Assembly: GCF_001757355.1 (NCBI RefSeq)
Contig: NZ_MINO01000010.1
Coordinates: forward strand, 54,691-118,690
Length of the DNA stretch: 64,000 bases
Source of the DNA: Sphingobium phenoxybenzoativorans
GTDB taxonomy: Bacteria > Pseudomonadota > Alphaproteobacteria > Sphingomonadales > Sphingomonadaceae
Direction: 5' to 3'
Positions 23,509 to 31,298 of the stretch are shown piece after piece (positions within the stretch are counted from its first letter, which is position 1; every line of letters begins with the position of its first letter). The position numbers and the translations under genes are program-made. Below the pieces are notes generated by a model that saw nothing but the letters and a program-made list of their open reading frames with translations, searched no databases and was not told the DNA's origin.

Positions 23509-24496
23509 CCGGGCCCTCATAAGCCTGGACGATGCGGCCGACGATCGGATGCCGCACAACGTCGGCGATATTGAACGGCACGACGGCGACACCTTCCACG
23601 CCCTCAAGCCGCGCGACGGCGTCGGCGAGGCCGGATACGCCGGGCTGGGGAAGATCGACCTGCTTGGGATCGCCGCAAATGACCATCCGGCTGTTCTCGC
23701 CAAAGCGGGTGAGGAACATCTTCATCTGGGCAATGGTCGTGTTCTGCGCCTCGTCCAGTACGATGAAGGCGTTGGCCAAAGTGCGGCCGCGCATGAAGGC
23801 GAGGGGAGCGATCTCAATCTCGCCGCTCGCGATCCGCCGCTCGACCTGTTCGGCCGGCAGGGTGTCGTACAGGGCGTCATAGATCGGACGGAGATAGGGA
23901 TCGACCTTCTCCTTCATGTCGCCAGGCAGGAAGCCCAGCCGCTCCCCAGCCTCTACCGCCGGGCGGGACAGGATCAGGCGATCCACGCTGCCGGAGATAA
24001 GCTGGCTCACCGCCTGCGCGACGGCCAGATAGGTCTTGCCGGTGCCTGCCGGACCAAGCGCGAAGATCACGTCCTGCCGCGCCAGTTCCTCCATATAGGT
24101 AACCTGCGTCGCGGACCGGGGAACGATCGTCTTTTTCCGGGTGCGGATCATCACCTTGGGCGGCTCGGCCACATCATGGCGGATAATGCCGTCCAATGTC
24201 GGTTCGGACGACATGGCGATCACGGCTTCGACGGCGCCCGAGTCGATCTCCTGGCCCGCGACGATACGGTTGTAGAGGCCGGACAGCACGTCGCGCGCGC
24301 GGCCTGCCGCTTCGGCCTCGCCCTCAATCTGCAGCTTGTTGCCGCGCGCGGCGATATAGACGCCCAGCCGATTCTCGATCGCCACCAGATTCTGGTCATA
24401 TTGGCCGAACAGCGTGCCCAGCAGATGCGGCTTTTCAAAGGTGACTTCCAACCGGGCGCGTTCGCCCGCTTCGGCCCGGATATGTCGCTTGGCCAT
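23501..24496 (-). CDS. phoH: PhoH-family P-loop ATPase (YbeZ-like)
   Basis: A 331-residue protein with an N-terminal KH-like/helicase-associated segment and a C-terminal PhoH ATPase: Walker A GPAGTGKT, Walker B IVLDEAQN, and the sensor SRMVICGDPKQVDLP. PhoH/YbeZ acts with YbeY in RNA metabolism and ribosome maturation, and the gene order here is phoH-ybeY-corC. The start MAKRHIRAEAG at 24496 has GGGAGGGAG 8-10 bases ahead, so the further upstream start of the frame (24565) is not used. Confidence 0.93.
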   Translation of the reverse strand: MAKRHIRAEAGERARLEVTFEKPHLLGTLFGQYDQNLVAIENRLGVYIAARGNKLQIEGEAEAAGRARDVLSGLYNRIVAGQEIDSGAVEAVIAMSSEPTLDGIIRHDVAEPPKVMIRTRKKTIVPRSATQVTYMEELARQDVIFALGPAGTGKTYLAVAQAVSQLISGSVDRLILSRPAVEAGERLGFLPGDMKEKVDPYLRPIYDALYDTLPAEQVERRIASGEIEIAPLAFMRGRTLANAFIVLDEAQNTTIAQMKMFLTRFGENSRMVICGDPKQVDLPQPGVSGLADAVARLEGVEGVAVVPFNIADVVRHPIVGRIVQAYEGPDA

Positions 24497-24605
24497 CAGG
24501 CTTTTCTCCCTCCCGTTGGATCCGCTGGAGCGGAAAGCCATCTTCCCTTGTCCGGTCCATGGCATGATGCTGGCGGACGGGTGGATATGGCGATGGGATT
24601 TGGGT

Positions 24606-25955
24606 TCAAGCGGCTTTCCTCCTCACAAGTTCCCCGGCAAGGCTGTTCGGCCCGGCCGAGACGATATCGACATCTATCATGTCCCCGATGACGGCGCTTT
24701 CCGCCAGAACATGCACGGACTGCATCCAGGGGGTCTTTCCGACGATCTGGCCGGGATGGCGGCCGGGACGCTCCAGCAGGATGCTGGTGGTCCGACCCAC
24801 CATTGCCTGGTTGAACTCCACCTGATGACGATTGATCACCGCCTGCAGCCGGGCAAGCCGCTCGTCCATTACTTCCGGCGCGATCTGCCGGTCCATGTCG
24901 GCGGCCGGCGTGCCGGGCCTGGGACTATATTTGAAAGAATAGCATTGGGCGTACCGGACCTGCTCGACCAGGGCGAGCGTCGCTTCGAAATCCGCATCGG
25001 TTTCTCCGGGGAAACCGACGATGAAGTCGCCGGACAAGGCGATATCCGGCCGGGCCGCGCGCACTCTGTCCAATATCGCCAGATAGCTCTCCGCCGTATG
25101 GCTGCGGTTCATCGCCTTCAAAATCGGATTGGAGCCGGACTGTACGGGCAGATGCAGGAAGGGCATGAGCTTGTCGACCTCGGCATGCGCCGTGATCAGG
25201 CCATCGGTCATGTCGTTGGGATGACTGGTGGTGTAGCGGATGCGATCAATGCCGGACAGGTCGGCAAGCGCGCGAATCAGCCCGTCGAAACCGATTGCGG
25301 CGCCCCGGTCATTATCTTCGCTCCAGGCATTCACATTCTGCCCAAGCAGGGTGATCTCCCGCACCCCGCCATCTATCAGCGCCTTCGCCTCGTCCATGAT
25401 GGCGGCAAAGGGGCGGCTGATCTCTGCGCCCCGCGTATAGGGCACGACGCAATAGGTGCAGAATTTGTCGCATCCTTCCTGGATCGTCAGGAAGGCGGTC
25501 GGACGGCTTTGCTTGCCGCGGCTTGGCAGTGCGCCGAACTTCGACGCGGCGGGCATGTCGGTGTCCAGCGCTTCCTCGCCGCGCGCCGCTTTGCCGATCA
25601 GGTCGGGTAGGCGGTGGTAGGCCTGCGGACCGACGACAATATCAACGGTCGGCGCCCGCCGGGCGATCTCCGCCCCCTCCGCCTGGGCCACGCAGCCCGC
25701 GACAGCGATCATCGGGCGGCTGCCATCCTCACGGCGCAGGCGGCCTATGTCGGAATAGACCTTATCCACCGCTTTTTCGCGAATATGGCAGGTGTTCAGG
25801 ACAACAATGTCGGCTTCCGACCCTTCCGCAGCCTGGGTCATGCCCTGCGCGCCAAGCATCTCGGCCATGCGCTCGCCATCATAGACGTTCATCTGGCAGC
25901 CAAAGGATTTGACGTGGAATGTAGCCGGGGACTTCGGAGGGCGTGCTTGATTCAT
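24606..25955 (-). CDS. miaB: tRNA-2-methylthio-N6-isopentenyladenosine37 methylthiotransferase MiaB
   Basis: A 449-residue radical-SAM enzyme. The N-terminal UPF0004 domain has the first cluster ligand in KSFGCQMNVYD and further cysteines in NTCHIREKA and AGCVAQAEG. The radical-SAM motif is CDKFCTYC, with GCD before it and VPYTRG after it. A TRAM domain closes the protein (TTSILLERPGRHPGQIVG). It adds the methylthio group to A37 of tRNAs reading UNN codons. GAGGG precedes the ATG at 25955. It follows the acyltransferase gene by eight bases. Confidence 0.96.
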   Translation of the reverse strand: MNQARPPKSPATFHVKSFGCQMNVYDGERMAEMLGAQGMTQAAEGSEADIVVLNTCHIREKAVDKVYSDIGRLRREDGSRPMIAVAGCVAQAEGAEIARRAPTVDIVVGPQAYHRLPDLIGKAARGEEALDTDMPAASKFGALPSRGKQSRPTAFLTIQEGCDKFCTYCVVPYTRGAEISRPFAAIMDEAKALIDGGVREITLLGQNVNAWSEDNDRGAAIGFDGLIRALADLSGIDRIRYTTSHPNDMTDGLITAHAEVDKLMPFLHLPVQSGSNPILKAMNRSHTAESYLAILDRVRAARPDIALSGDFIVGFPGETDADFEATLALVEQVRYAQCYSFKYSPRPGTPAADMDRQIAPEVMDERLARLQAVINRHQVEFNQAMVGRTTSILLERPGRHPGQIVGKTPWMQSVHVLAESAVIGDMIDVDIVSAGPNSLAGELVRRKAA

Positions 25956-25963
25956 TGGTCCCT

Positions 25964-26713
25964 CTATACAGCCGGGAACGAGACCAAGGAAGGCTGGAGA
26001 CGCGCCTCGATCCTTTTCCTCGCTTCGGCTGCTATCGCCTTTCGATCCGGCATATCTTCCGGATCGAAGGGATCGAGGAAGTGAAGGGTGAGCTGCACTT
26101 TTCCTTTCCTGCCCAAAATCCGCGAGGCGTTCGCACCGGCGCTTTCTTCGCCATGCCATGCGATTTCCGCCGCTGCGCTTCCATAGTCCAGATAGACGGG
26201 CTGCACGTCCAGATCGCGGGGCGGGGGCATCATGACGGCGAACAAGGCGGGCTTGAAGGGGAGGAGCGTAAGGCCGTCGCCGGTCGTTCCTTCGGGGAAT
26301 AAGGTGACGGGCTGATGTTCGCGCAGCGCCGAACGCAGGACATCCACCTGCTCGGTCACGCCTCTGCGGCGCTCCCGCGCGACGAAGATCGTATTATTCT
26401 GCGCCGCCAGCCAGCCAATCACCGGCCATTTTTCTATGCCGTCGTGGGCGATGAACGCCGTCCCCGTCGCTCCGCCCAGAGCAAGAATGTCCATCCAGCT
26501 CACATGATTGCAGGCGAAGAACACATCGTTTCTCAGGGGGATGCCGGATATGCGCAAGTCAACGCCAACAGCGCGCGCCGCCAGACCCAGGAACATGCGC
26601 GGCCAGGGAGAGCGCCTCCCCGACAGCTTCCACAGGAGGTGCGGGGGAAGGCAGACCAGCAACGCACCCAGCAATGCTGCGATGCGCCGCCATCGGCGCA
26701 GCCGGGTGCGCAG
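25964..26713 (-). CDS. 1-acyl-sn-glycerol-3-phosphate acyltransferase-like (PlsC/LPLAT) protein
   Basis: An acyltransferase of the LPLAT family with the catalytic NHVSWMD (HX4D) and the FPEGTT motif, preceded by a membrane helix (IAALLGALLVCLPPHLLW). It acylates lysophospholipid or lysophosphatidate in the inner membrane. The start is unusual: the frame has no ATG or GTG near the fur stop. A CTG at 26713, one base after that stop and with GGAAGA ahead, would give a normal N-terminus; a TTG at 26674 lies inside the helix, and a TTG at 26833 would overlap fur by 118 bases. The start is therefore uncertain; the domain is not. Confidence 0.85.
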   Translation of the reverse strand: MRTRLRRWRRIAALLGALLVCLPPHLLWKLSGRRSPWPRMFLGLAARAVGVDLRISGIPLRNDVFFACNHVSWMDILALGGATGTAFIAHDGIEKWPVIGWLAAQNNTIFVARERRRGVTEQVDVLRSALREHQPVTLFPEGTTGDGLTLLPFKPALFAVMMPPPRDLDVQPVYLDYGSAAAEIAWHGEESAGANASRILGRKGKVQLTLHFLDPFDPEDMPDRKAIAAEARKRIEARLQPSLVSFPAV

Positions 26714-26714
26714 G

Positions 26715-27137
26715 TCAGTTCTTCCGGTCGAGAGAAACGCCGTAAAGCTCCATGCGATGATCGACGAGGCGGAACCCCAGCTTTTCGGCGATCTGGCGCT
26801 GCAACTGCTCCAGTTCCGGGTCGACAAATTCAATCACATTGCCGGTTTCGACGTCGATCAGATGATCGTGATGGGATTCGGGCGCGGCTTCATAGCGAGC
26901 GCGTCCATCGCCGAAATCATGCCGTTCCAGAATGCCGGCTTCTTCAAAAAGCCGCACAGTCCGATAGACGGTGGCGATGGAAATGCCAGGATCGACCGCC
27001 GAAGCGCGCGCATGAAGCTTCTCAACGTCGGGATGGTCCTCCGCTTCCGACAAAACCTGCGCAATGACCCGGCGCTGTTCGGTAATGCGAAGGCCTTTTT
27101 CGGCACAAAGTGCTTCGACATCGATCTTGCGGTTCAT
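26715..27137 (-). CDS. fur: Fur family metalloregulator (alphaproteobacterial type)
   Basis: A 140-residue Fur-fold repressor: the winged helix GLRITEQRRVIAQVL ... SIATVYRTVRLFEEAGIL and the metal site PESHHDHLIDVE. Canonical Fur has CxxC after HHDHLI, but here that position reads DVETG, so the structural zinc site is missing, as in many alphaproteobacterial Fur/Mur proteins. It may respond to iron, manganese or the Irr/haem network. The ATG at 27137 (MNRKID) is chosen with GGAA ahead; another ATG lies at 27152. It lies upstream of the acyltransferase and miaB genes. Confidence 0.92.
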   Translation of the reverse strand: MNRKIDVEALCAEKGLRITEQRRVIAQVLSEAEDHPDVEKLHARASAVDPGISIATVYRTVRLFEEAGILERHDFGDGRARYEAAPESHHDHLIDVETGNVIEFVDPELEQLQRQIAEKLGFRLVDHRMELYGVSLDRKN

Positions 27138-27197
27138 CGGTTCCGTTTCCATCCTAACGATAACATGTGGCAGCCTAGCGGCTTTTTTGCGTACGCG

Positions 27198-27232
27198 AAA
27201 GGGAGGGAAACCGTGGCCGGTTCCCTCCCTTT
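27198..27232 (-). terminator. Terminator between mucR and fur
   Basis: AAAGGGAGGGAA and TTCCCTCCCTTT pair over 12 bp, extended by CCG/CGG with one bulged A. It lies 20 bases downstream of the mucR stop; TTT ends the arm in the mucR direction. Confidence 0.7.
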
Positions 27233-27251
27233 TCCCAAAGCCTCGAAAGCC

Positions 27252-27674
27252 TTATTTCGCGCCGCGGCGGCGGCGCTTCGTGCCCAGGCCGATCTTCTTC
27301 GCCAGGGTGCGGCGCTGCTCTGCATAATTGGGGGCGACCATCGGATAGTCCAGCGGCAGGTTCCACTTGGCCCGGTAATCCTCCGGCGTCATCTGATAAT
27401 GGGTCATCAGGTGGCGCTTGAGCATCTTCAACTTCTTTCCGTCCTCAAGGCAGACAATATAGTCAGGCTTGATTGACGACCGTACAGATACGGCAGGCTC
27501 AAGTTTTACTTCGGGCGCGGCAGGGCTGGCCGAAAGACCGGAAAGCGCGGAATACACATTCTGTATCAGCACCGGCAGATCAGAAACCGCGACGGTATTG
27601 TTGGTGACATGTGCGGCGACAATATCTGACGTCAGAGTGATCAGCATTTCATCTTTTGCCGATTCTTGCTCCAT
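27252..27674 (-). CDS. mucR: MucR/Ros family zinc-finger transcriptional regulator
   Basis: A 140-residue prokaryotic zinc-finger protein. The Ros-type finger is intact: C-x2-D-x9-H-x3-H in [19 protein letters not shown], followed by the family tail [12 protein letters not shown] and a basic C-terminus (KRRRRGAK). MucR proteins are H-NS-like global regulators of exopolysaccharide, motility and cell-cycle genes in Alphaproteobacteria. The start [10 protein letters not shown] at 27674 has AAAGGAG ahead; the longer frame to 27761 is not needed. It is monocistronic. Confidence 0.95.
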   Translation of the reverse strand: MEQESAKDEMLITLTSDIVAAHVTNNTVAVSDLPVLIQNVYSALSGLSASPAAPEVKLEPAVSVRSSIKPDYIVCLEDGKKLKMLKRHLMTHYQMTPEDYRAKWNLPLDYPMVAPNYAEQRRTLAKKIGLGTKRRRRGAK

Positions 27675-27793
27675 TGCCCGATGCTCCTTTTGGTTTTGTG
27701 TGACGACCCGACCCTGAATCATTTGGATTCTCAGGCTTGGACGCGCCGTCAGTAGGCCCATTTCTGCATCAATTCAAGGCGTAGGCATGAAAA

Positions 27794-28264
27794 TCATATC
27801 TCAAGACGGAAGCTTAATGCATCATATAGTTTACCGTCGTCGCCGCGATAATAATCAGGTCGCGTATTTACATGCTGGAAACCAGTTTTTCTATACAACG
27901 CGACTGCCGGATTATCCGCGCGGACTTCCAGAAACATGGATTTTATGTTGCGCGATCGCGCCGCAGCGACGCTGTGATCCAGCAAAGCCGATCCTATCGC
28001 ATGCCGTCTCCAGGCGGGGTCCACGGCCAGAAGCAGTAGTTCCGATTCATCGAATATCGAACGGACGAGCGCAAATCCAAGCGTCGCCCCGTCCATTTGC
28101 GCCAATGTGAGCCAGCATCCACCCAGGCTTGTCAGGCCCGCAAGCTGCGGCGCCGTCCATGCCTCGCCGAAGGCCGGATCAAAGGCGCGCTCCATGACCG
28201 ACATCGCCGCCGCCTGCGCGCGCCTGCCGGGGCGTTCATGCAGTATCAGCGTGAGACCGTACAT
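27794..28264 (-). CDS. rimI: Ribosomal-protein-S18-alanine N-acetyltransferase RimI-like
   Basis: A 156-residue GNAT acetyltransferase with the acetyl-CoA loop DPAWRRHAIGSALL (R-x-x-x-I-G form) and the C-terminal ADNPAVALYRKTGFQ. The gene next to tsaB is normally rimI, whose product acetylates the N-terminal alanine of ribosomal protein S18. Its ATG at 28264 overlaps the tsaB stop (TGATG), so the two are coupled. Confidence 0.9.
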   Translation of the reverse strand: MYGLTLILHERPGRRAQAAAMSVMERAFDPAFGEAWTAPQLAGLTSLGGCWLTLAQMDGATLGFALVRSIFDESELLLLAVDPAWRRHAIGSALLDHSVAAARSRNIKSMFLEVRADNPAVALYRKTGFQHVNTRPDYYRGDDGKLYDALSFRLEI

Positions 28265-28893
28265 CAACCCGCACCTGCCGGTGTCGCCATCGGCTTCGCA
28301 TCCGCGCCCCGGCCATAAAGGGGGTGGGGCGGAACCAAGCCATGTTCGGGAATGTCCGGGAACAAGCGGCTGTCGGGATGAAGCGGAACCGCAAGACCAG
28401 TTCCCCGCGCCGCGCACAGAGCCTCCGCGCCTGAGCCATATATGACTTCCGCCGACACGCGCGCCGCCAGCGCAGCGATCGGGACGGATTCCAGATCGCC
28501 ACCGGGGGAAAGTTCCCTGTCGAACATCTGCCAGAACAGTTCGCCATGCCCGCCAGTGATGGCGACCGCCACCGGCCATTGCTTTGCGCCGTCCTGCCGG
28601 GCCGCTGCCGCGACCAGCGTCATCGCGCTGAAGCCGGTCAGCTCCGCCTGCCAGGCGAAGGCGAGTGCGCGGGCGGCGGCGATGCCGATGCGAACGCCGG
28701 TGAAGCTGCCTGGGCCGACATCGACAGCCACCCGATTCGCGCGCCCGCCATCGGGCAGCGCCGCGATGGCGGGCATCAGCTTTTCGGCATGTCCGCGGCC
28801 GGCGATTTCATGATAGTGGGCGATCAGATCGCCATTGTCGAACAGGGCGATCGACAACGCCTGTGTCGCCGTATCGATCACCAATGTCCGCAA
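28264..28893 (-). CDS. tsaB: tRNA t6A threonylcarbamoyltransferase subunit TsaB
   Basis: A 209-residue ASKHA-fold protein with the N-terminal strand MRTLVIDTATQALSIAL and the signature VDVGPGSFTGVRIG near residues 57-70. TsaB dimerises with TsaD to form t6A37 on ANN-decoding tRNAs. The partner tsaE lies 27 kb away at 55.7 kb in this window. It is coupled with rimI. Confidence 0.95.
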   Translation of the reverse strand: MRTLVIDTATQALSIALFDNGDLIAHYHEIAGRGHAEKLMPAIAALPDGGRANRVAVDVGPGSFTGVRIGIAAARALAFAWQAELTGFSAMTLVAAAARQDGAKQWPVAVAITGGHGELFWQMFDRELSPGGDLESVPIAALAARVSAEVIYGSGAEALCAARGTGLAVPLHPDSRLFPDIPEHGLVPPHPLYGRGADAKPMATPAGAG

Positions 28894-28924
28894 TGTTCAC
28901 CCCTGAACGCATGAAGCTACGCGG

Positions 28925-29518
28925 TTAGTCGATCCGGTTGAATTTGCCAAATGCCGGGCGGGGCAGGCGATCGAAAATCGTCGCGCGATCCCCATAGCCA
29001 AGCGTCGAGATGAAATTCGACTTTATATTCGGCGTGTCCCCGAAGAAAGCGGCGTCCACCCCGGCATTGTCGAAGCCCGACATGGGGCCAGTGTCCAGCC
29101 CAAGCGCGCGCGCCGCCATGATGAAATAGGCACCCTGCAGCGAACTGTTGCGCAGCGCCATCACCTCACGCACCGCGGGATCGGGAAACCAGTCCTTGAT
29201 GTTGGGAACATGGGGAAACAGTTCCGGCGCCTGTTCATGGAAATCAATGTCCATGCCGATGATCACGGAGACCGGCGCTTTTCGGATCTTGTCGCCATTG
29301 GTGTTGAGCGCGAGCGCGGCGAGCTTCTCCTTGGCTTCCGGGCTGACGCACCAGACCAGACGGGCGGGTAGAAGGTTGGCCGATGTCGGCCCCATCTTCA
29401 TCAGATCCCAAAGGGCATGGATCTGATCTTCTGAAACCGGGGTGTCGAGATAGCCGTTGAAGCTCCGGGCGGTCAGGAAGATTTGGTCGAGGGATTCCTG
29501 CGGCAACGGCTTGGTCAT
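28925..29518 (-). CDS. Nitroreductase family, malonic semialdehyde reductase (RutE/HadB)-like
   Basis: A 197-residue FMN-dependent NAD(P)H oxidoreductase. It starts LDQIFLTARSFNGYLD, with the RS-N FMN-phosphate motif near residues 18-20, continues with MGPTSANLLPARLVWC, and has the C-terminal LGYGD. The RutE-type subfamily reduces malonic semialdehyde or other toxic carbonyls, quinones and nitro groups. It is alone in its transcription unit between tsaB and the Nfu gene; no rut pyrimidine genes are nearby, so the substrate stays open. Confidence 0.85.
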   Translation of the reverse strand: MTKPLPQESLDQIFLTARSFNGYLDTPVSEDQIHALWDLMKMGPTSANLLPARLVWCVSPEAKEKLAALALNTNGDKIRKAPVSVIIGMDIDFHEQAPELFPHVPNIKDWFPDPAVREVMALRNSSLQGAYFIMAARALGLDTGPMSGFDNAGVDAAFFGDTPNIKSNFISTLGYGDRATIFDRLPRPAFGKFNRID

Positions 29519-29588
29519 TGGGCGTTTTCCTTGGGTGGGAGCGTTATAGTGGCGGCCGCGATAGTCCCGGAGCGTCCAAACGGTGCGC

Positions 29589-30158
29589 TCAGACGGCGCG
29601 TACTTCGGTCACTTCCGGAACATAATGCTTCAAAAGGGACTCGATGCCCTGTTTGAGCGTCGCGGTAGATGAGGGGCATCCTGCGCACGCGCCCTGCATC
29701 TTCAGATAGACCTTGCCGCTGTCGAAGCCGCGATAGATGATATCGCCGCCATCATTAGCCACGGCGGGACGGACGCGGGTTTCGATCAATTCCTTGATCT
29801 GCGCGACGATCTCCGCATCCTCCGGGTTGTCGGCCGGCGCATCGTCCGGGACGGAGATGTCAGCGGCGCTGCCAGCGCGGAATAACGGCATGCCAGCGGA
29901 AAAATGGTCGAGCAATATGCTGATCACATCCGGCTTCACATCGGTCCAGGCCGCGCCGGGACCTACAGTGACGGACACGAAATCCTGCCCGAAAAACACG
30001 CCCGTAACATCGCCGAGGGTGAACAGCGCTTCCGCCAGCGGAGACGCTTCCGCCTCTTGCGCATCCGCAAAGTCCCGCGTGCCGCCTGACATCACCGCCT
30101 GTCCAGGCAGAAACTTCAGGGTCGAAGGGTTTGGCGTTGTTTCGGTCTCGATCAGCAT
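29589..30158 (-). CDS. NifU-family (Nfu-type) Fe-S cluster carrier
   Basis: A 189-residue protein with an Nfu N-terminal domain (MLIETETTPNPSTLKFLPG) and a C-terminal NifU domain holding the cluster-binding GACAGCPSS (CxxC). It delivers [4Fe-4S] clusters to apo-enzymes; MiaB in this window is a typical client. It is divergent from the PPOX-family gene at 30299. Confidence 0.95.
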   Translation of the reverse strand: MLIETETTPNPSTLKFLPGQAVMSGGTRDFADAQEAEASPLAEALFTLGDVTGVFFGQDFVSVTVGPGAAWTDVKPDVISILLDHFSAGMPLFRAGSAADISVPDDAPADNPEDAEIVAQIKELIETRVRPAVANDGGDIIYRGFDSGKVYLKMQGACAGCPSSTATLKQGIESLLKHYVPEVTEVRAV

Positions 30159-30298
30159 GGCCGCTATGTGGGGCGGTTGGCGCGCCAGATCAAGCGAAGT
30201 TCTCTCGACTTTCTGCGCGTCGGTGTGACCGGCCCAATTAGGCTGGAACCCTATGGCCGGTGAGGGATTGGTTTCATACTGAACCGATGGAGAGAAAG

Positions 30299-30769
30299 AT
30301 GAGCAGCCAAGCCGAAATCAAGCAGCGTTTCTGGAAGGAACTGGCCGAAAGTCCTTATCTGATGGTGGCTCTGGATGGCGGCCATCAGCACAGTGTGCCC
30401 ATGACCGCACAACTGGACAAGAATGCGGATCATGCCTTCTGGTTCTACACCTCCAGGGACAACCGGCTCGCCGGCGGCGGCCCTGCCATGGCCCAATTTG
30501 CGGATCAGGGACATCATCTGTTCGCCTGCATCGCCGGAACGCTGGTCGAGGAGACCGATCCGGCCGTGATAGATCGCTATTGGTCCAACGAAGTCGCAGC
30601 CTGGTATCCCGGTGGGCGGGACGATCCCAACTTGCTGATGCTGCGTTTCGAACTGGGCGACGCAGAGATTTGGCTGGCCGATATGTCCCTGAAGGGCATT
30701 TTCCGCATGATGATCGGCAAATCCGTCGCCGCAGAGGAGAAGGGCAAGCATGCGGAGGTGGCCCTGTAG
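30299..30769 (+). CDS. Pyridoxamine 5'-phosphate oxidase-like general stress protein
   Basis: A 156-residue split-barrel flavin-binding protein (general stress protein 26 type): FWKELAESPYLMVAL, the core strand DHAFWFYTSRDNRL, and RYWSNEVAAWYPGGRDDPN. Members bind FMN, FAD or F420 and are of unclear physiological reaction. The ATG at 30299 has GGAGAG ahead. A hairpin lies 30 bases after the stop. Confidence 0.88.
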   Translation: MSSQAEIKQRFWKELAESPYLMVALDGGHQHSVPMTAQLDKNADHAFWFYTSRDNRLAGGGPAMAQFADQGHHLFACIAGTLVEETDPAVIDRYWSNEVAAWYPGGRDDPNLLMLRFELGDAEIWLADMSLKGIFRMMIGKSVAAEEKGKHAEVAL

Positions 30770-31298
30770 ATTCCTCGGACGATGTCCTACGAAGTTGCGG
30801 AAGTTGCGGGTATCGGACGTATGTCGTCCCGCAACTTTCGCACCGGGCTTCCATATCTTGGGAAGTTCCCGATAAGAATATGAAAGAGAAAGATTTTTCC
30901 TTATAATCCGGCATAGTCTGGTGGCCCTGTAGTAGAGCCCGAGGATGGCTTGATAGGGCGATTGTAGGACAGGCCAATATGCGAATTGGACTGTCCGGCG
31001 ATCGCCTATCCATAGCCTGTTCTTCTCCTGCAGGCTCTCAAAGGTTGCGTTTCGCTATTGAAACCGCTTGCATTTTTGCCGCGCCGCCGCCATATGCGCC
31101 GCAGCGCAGCAACCGGGCCATTTCGGCCCCGTAGCGATTGGCAGCGTGATCGTCCCAGCTCCCGAAGGGCAAAGGACCGGCCAATGACCTGCGCTTTGCC
31201 TGAGGCTTCCCTTTTCACGCGGGTCGTTTCGTAACCCGCCTTGCGCCCGGCGTGCGTCTGCGTGCCGTGAGCGCATCGCTCACATGTGAGTATCTAAC
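30770..31298. other. Long intergenic region before rhlE
   Basis: 529 bases without a credible gene on either strand. Its first part carries the hairpin at 30801-30837. The rest is the probable promoter and long 5' leader of the helicase gene; no known riboswitch was recognised by eye. Confidence 0.5.
30801..30837 (+). terminator. Stem-loop after the PPOX-family gene (possible terminator)
   Basis: AAGTTGCGGG and CCCGCAACTT form a perfect 10-bp stem, with an inner GGACG/CGTCC stem inside the 17-base loop. The left arm is preceded by another copy of the same sequence (GAAGTTGCG twice in tandem from 30791). No T run follows, so termination is uncertain. Confidence 0.4.

Noticed and set aside
23405..25610. 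Long plus-strand frames over phoH and miaB
   Set aside because: The minus-strand genes have complete ATPase and radical-SAM motifs; the plus frames have none.
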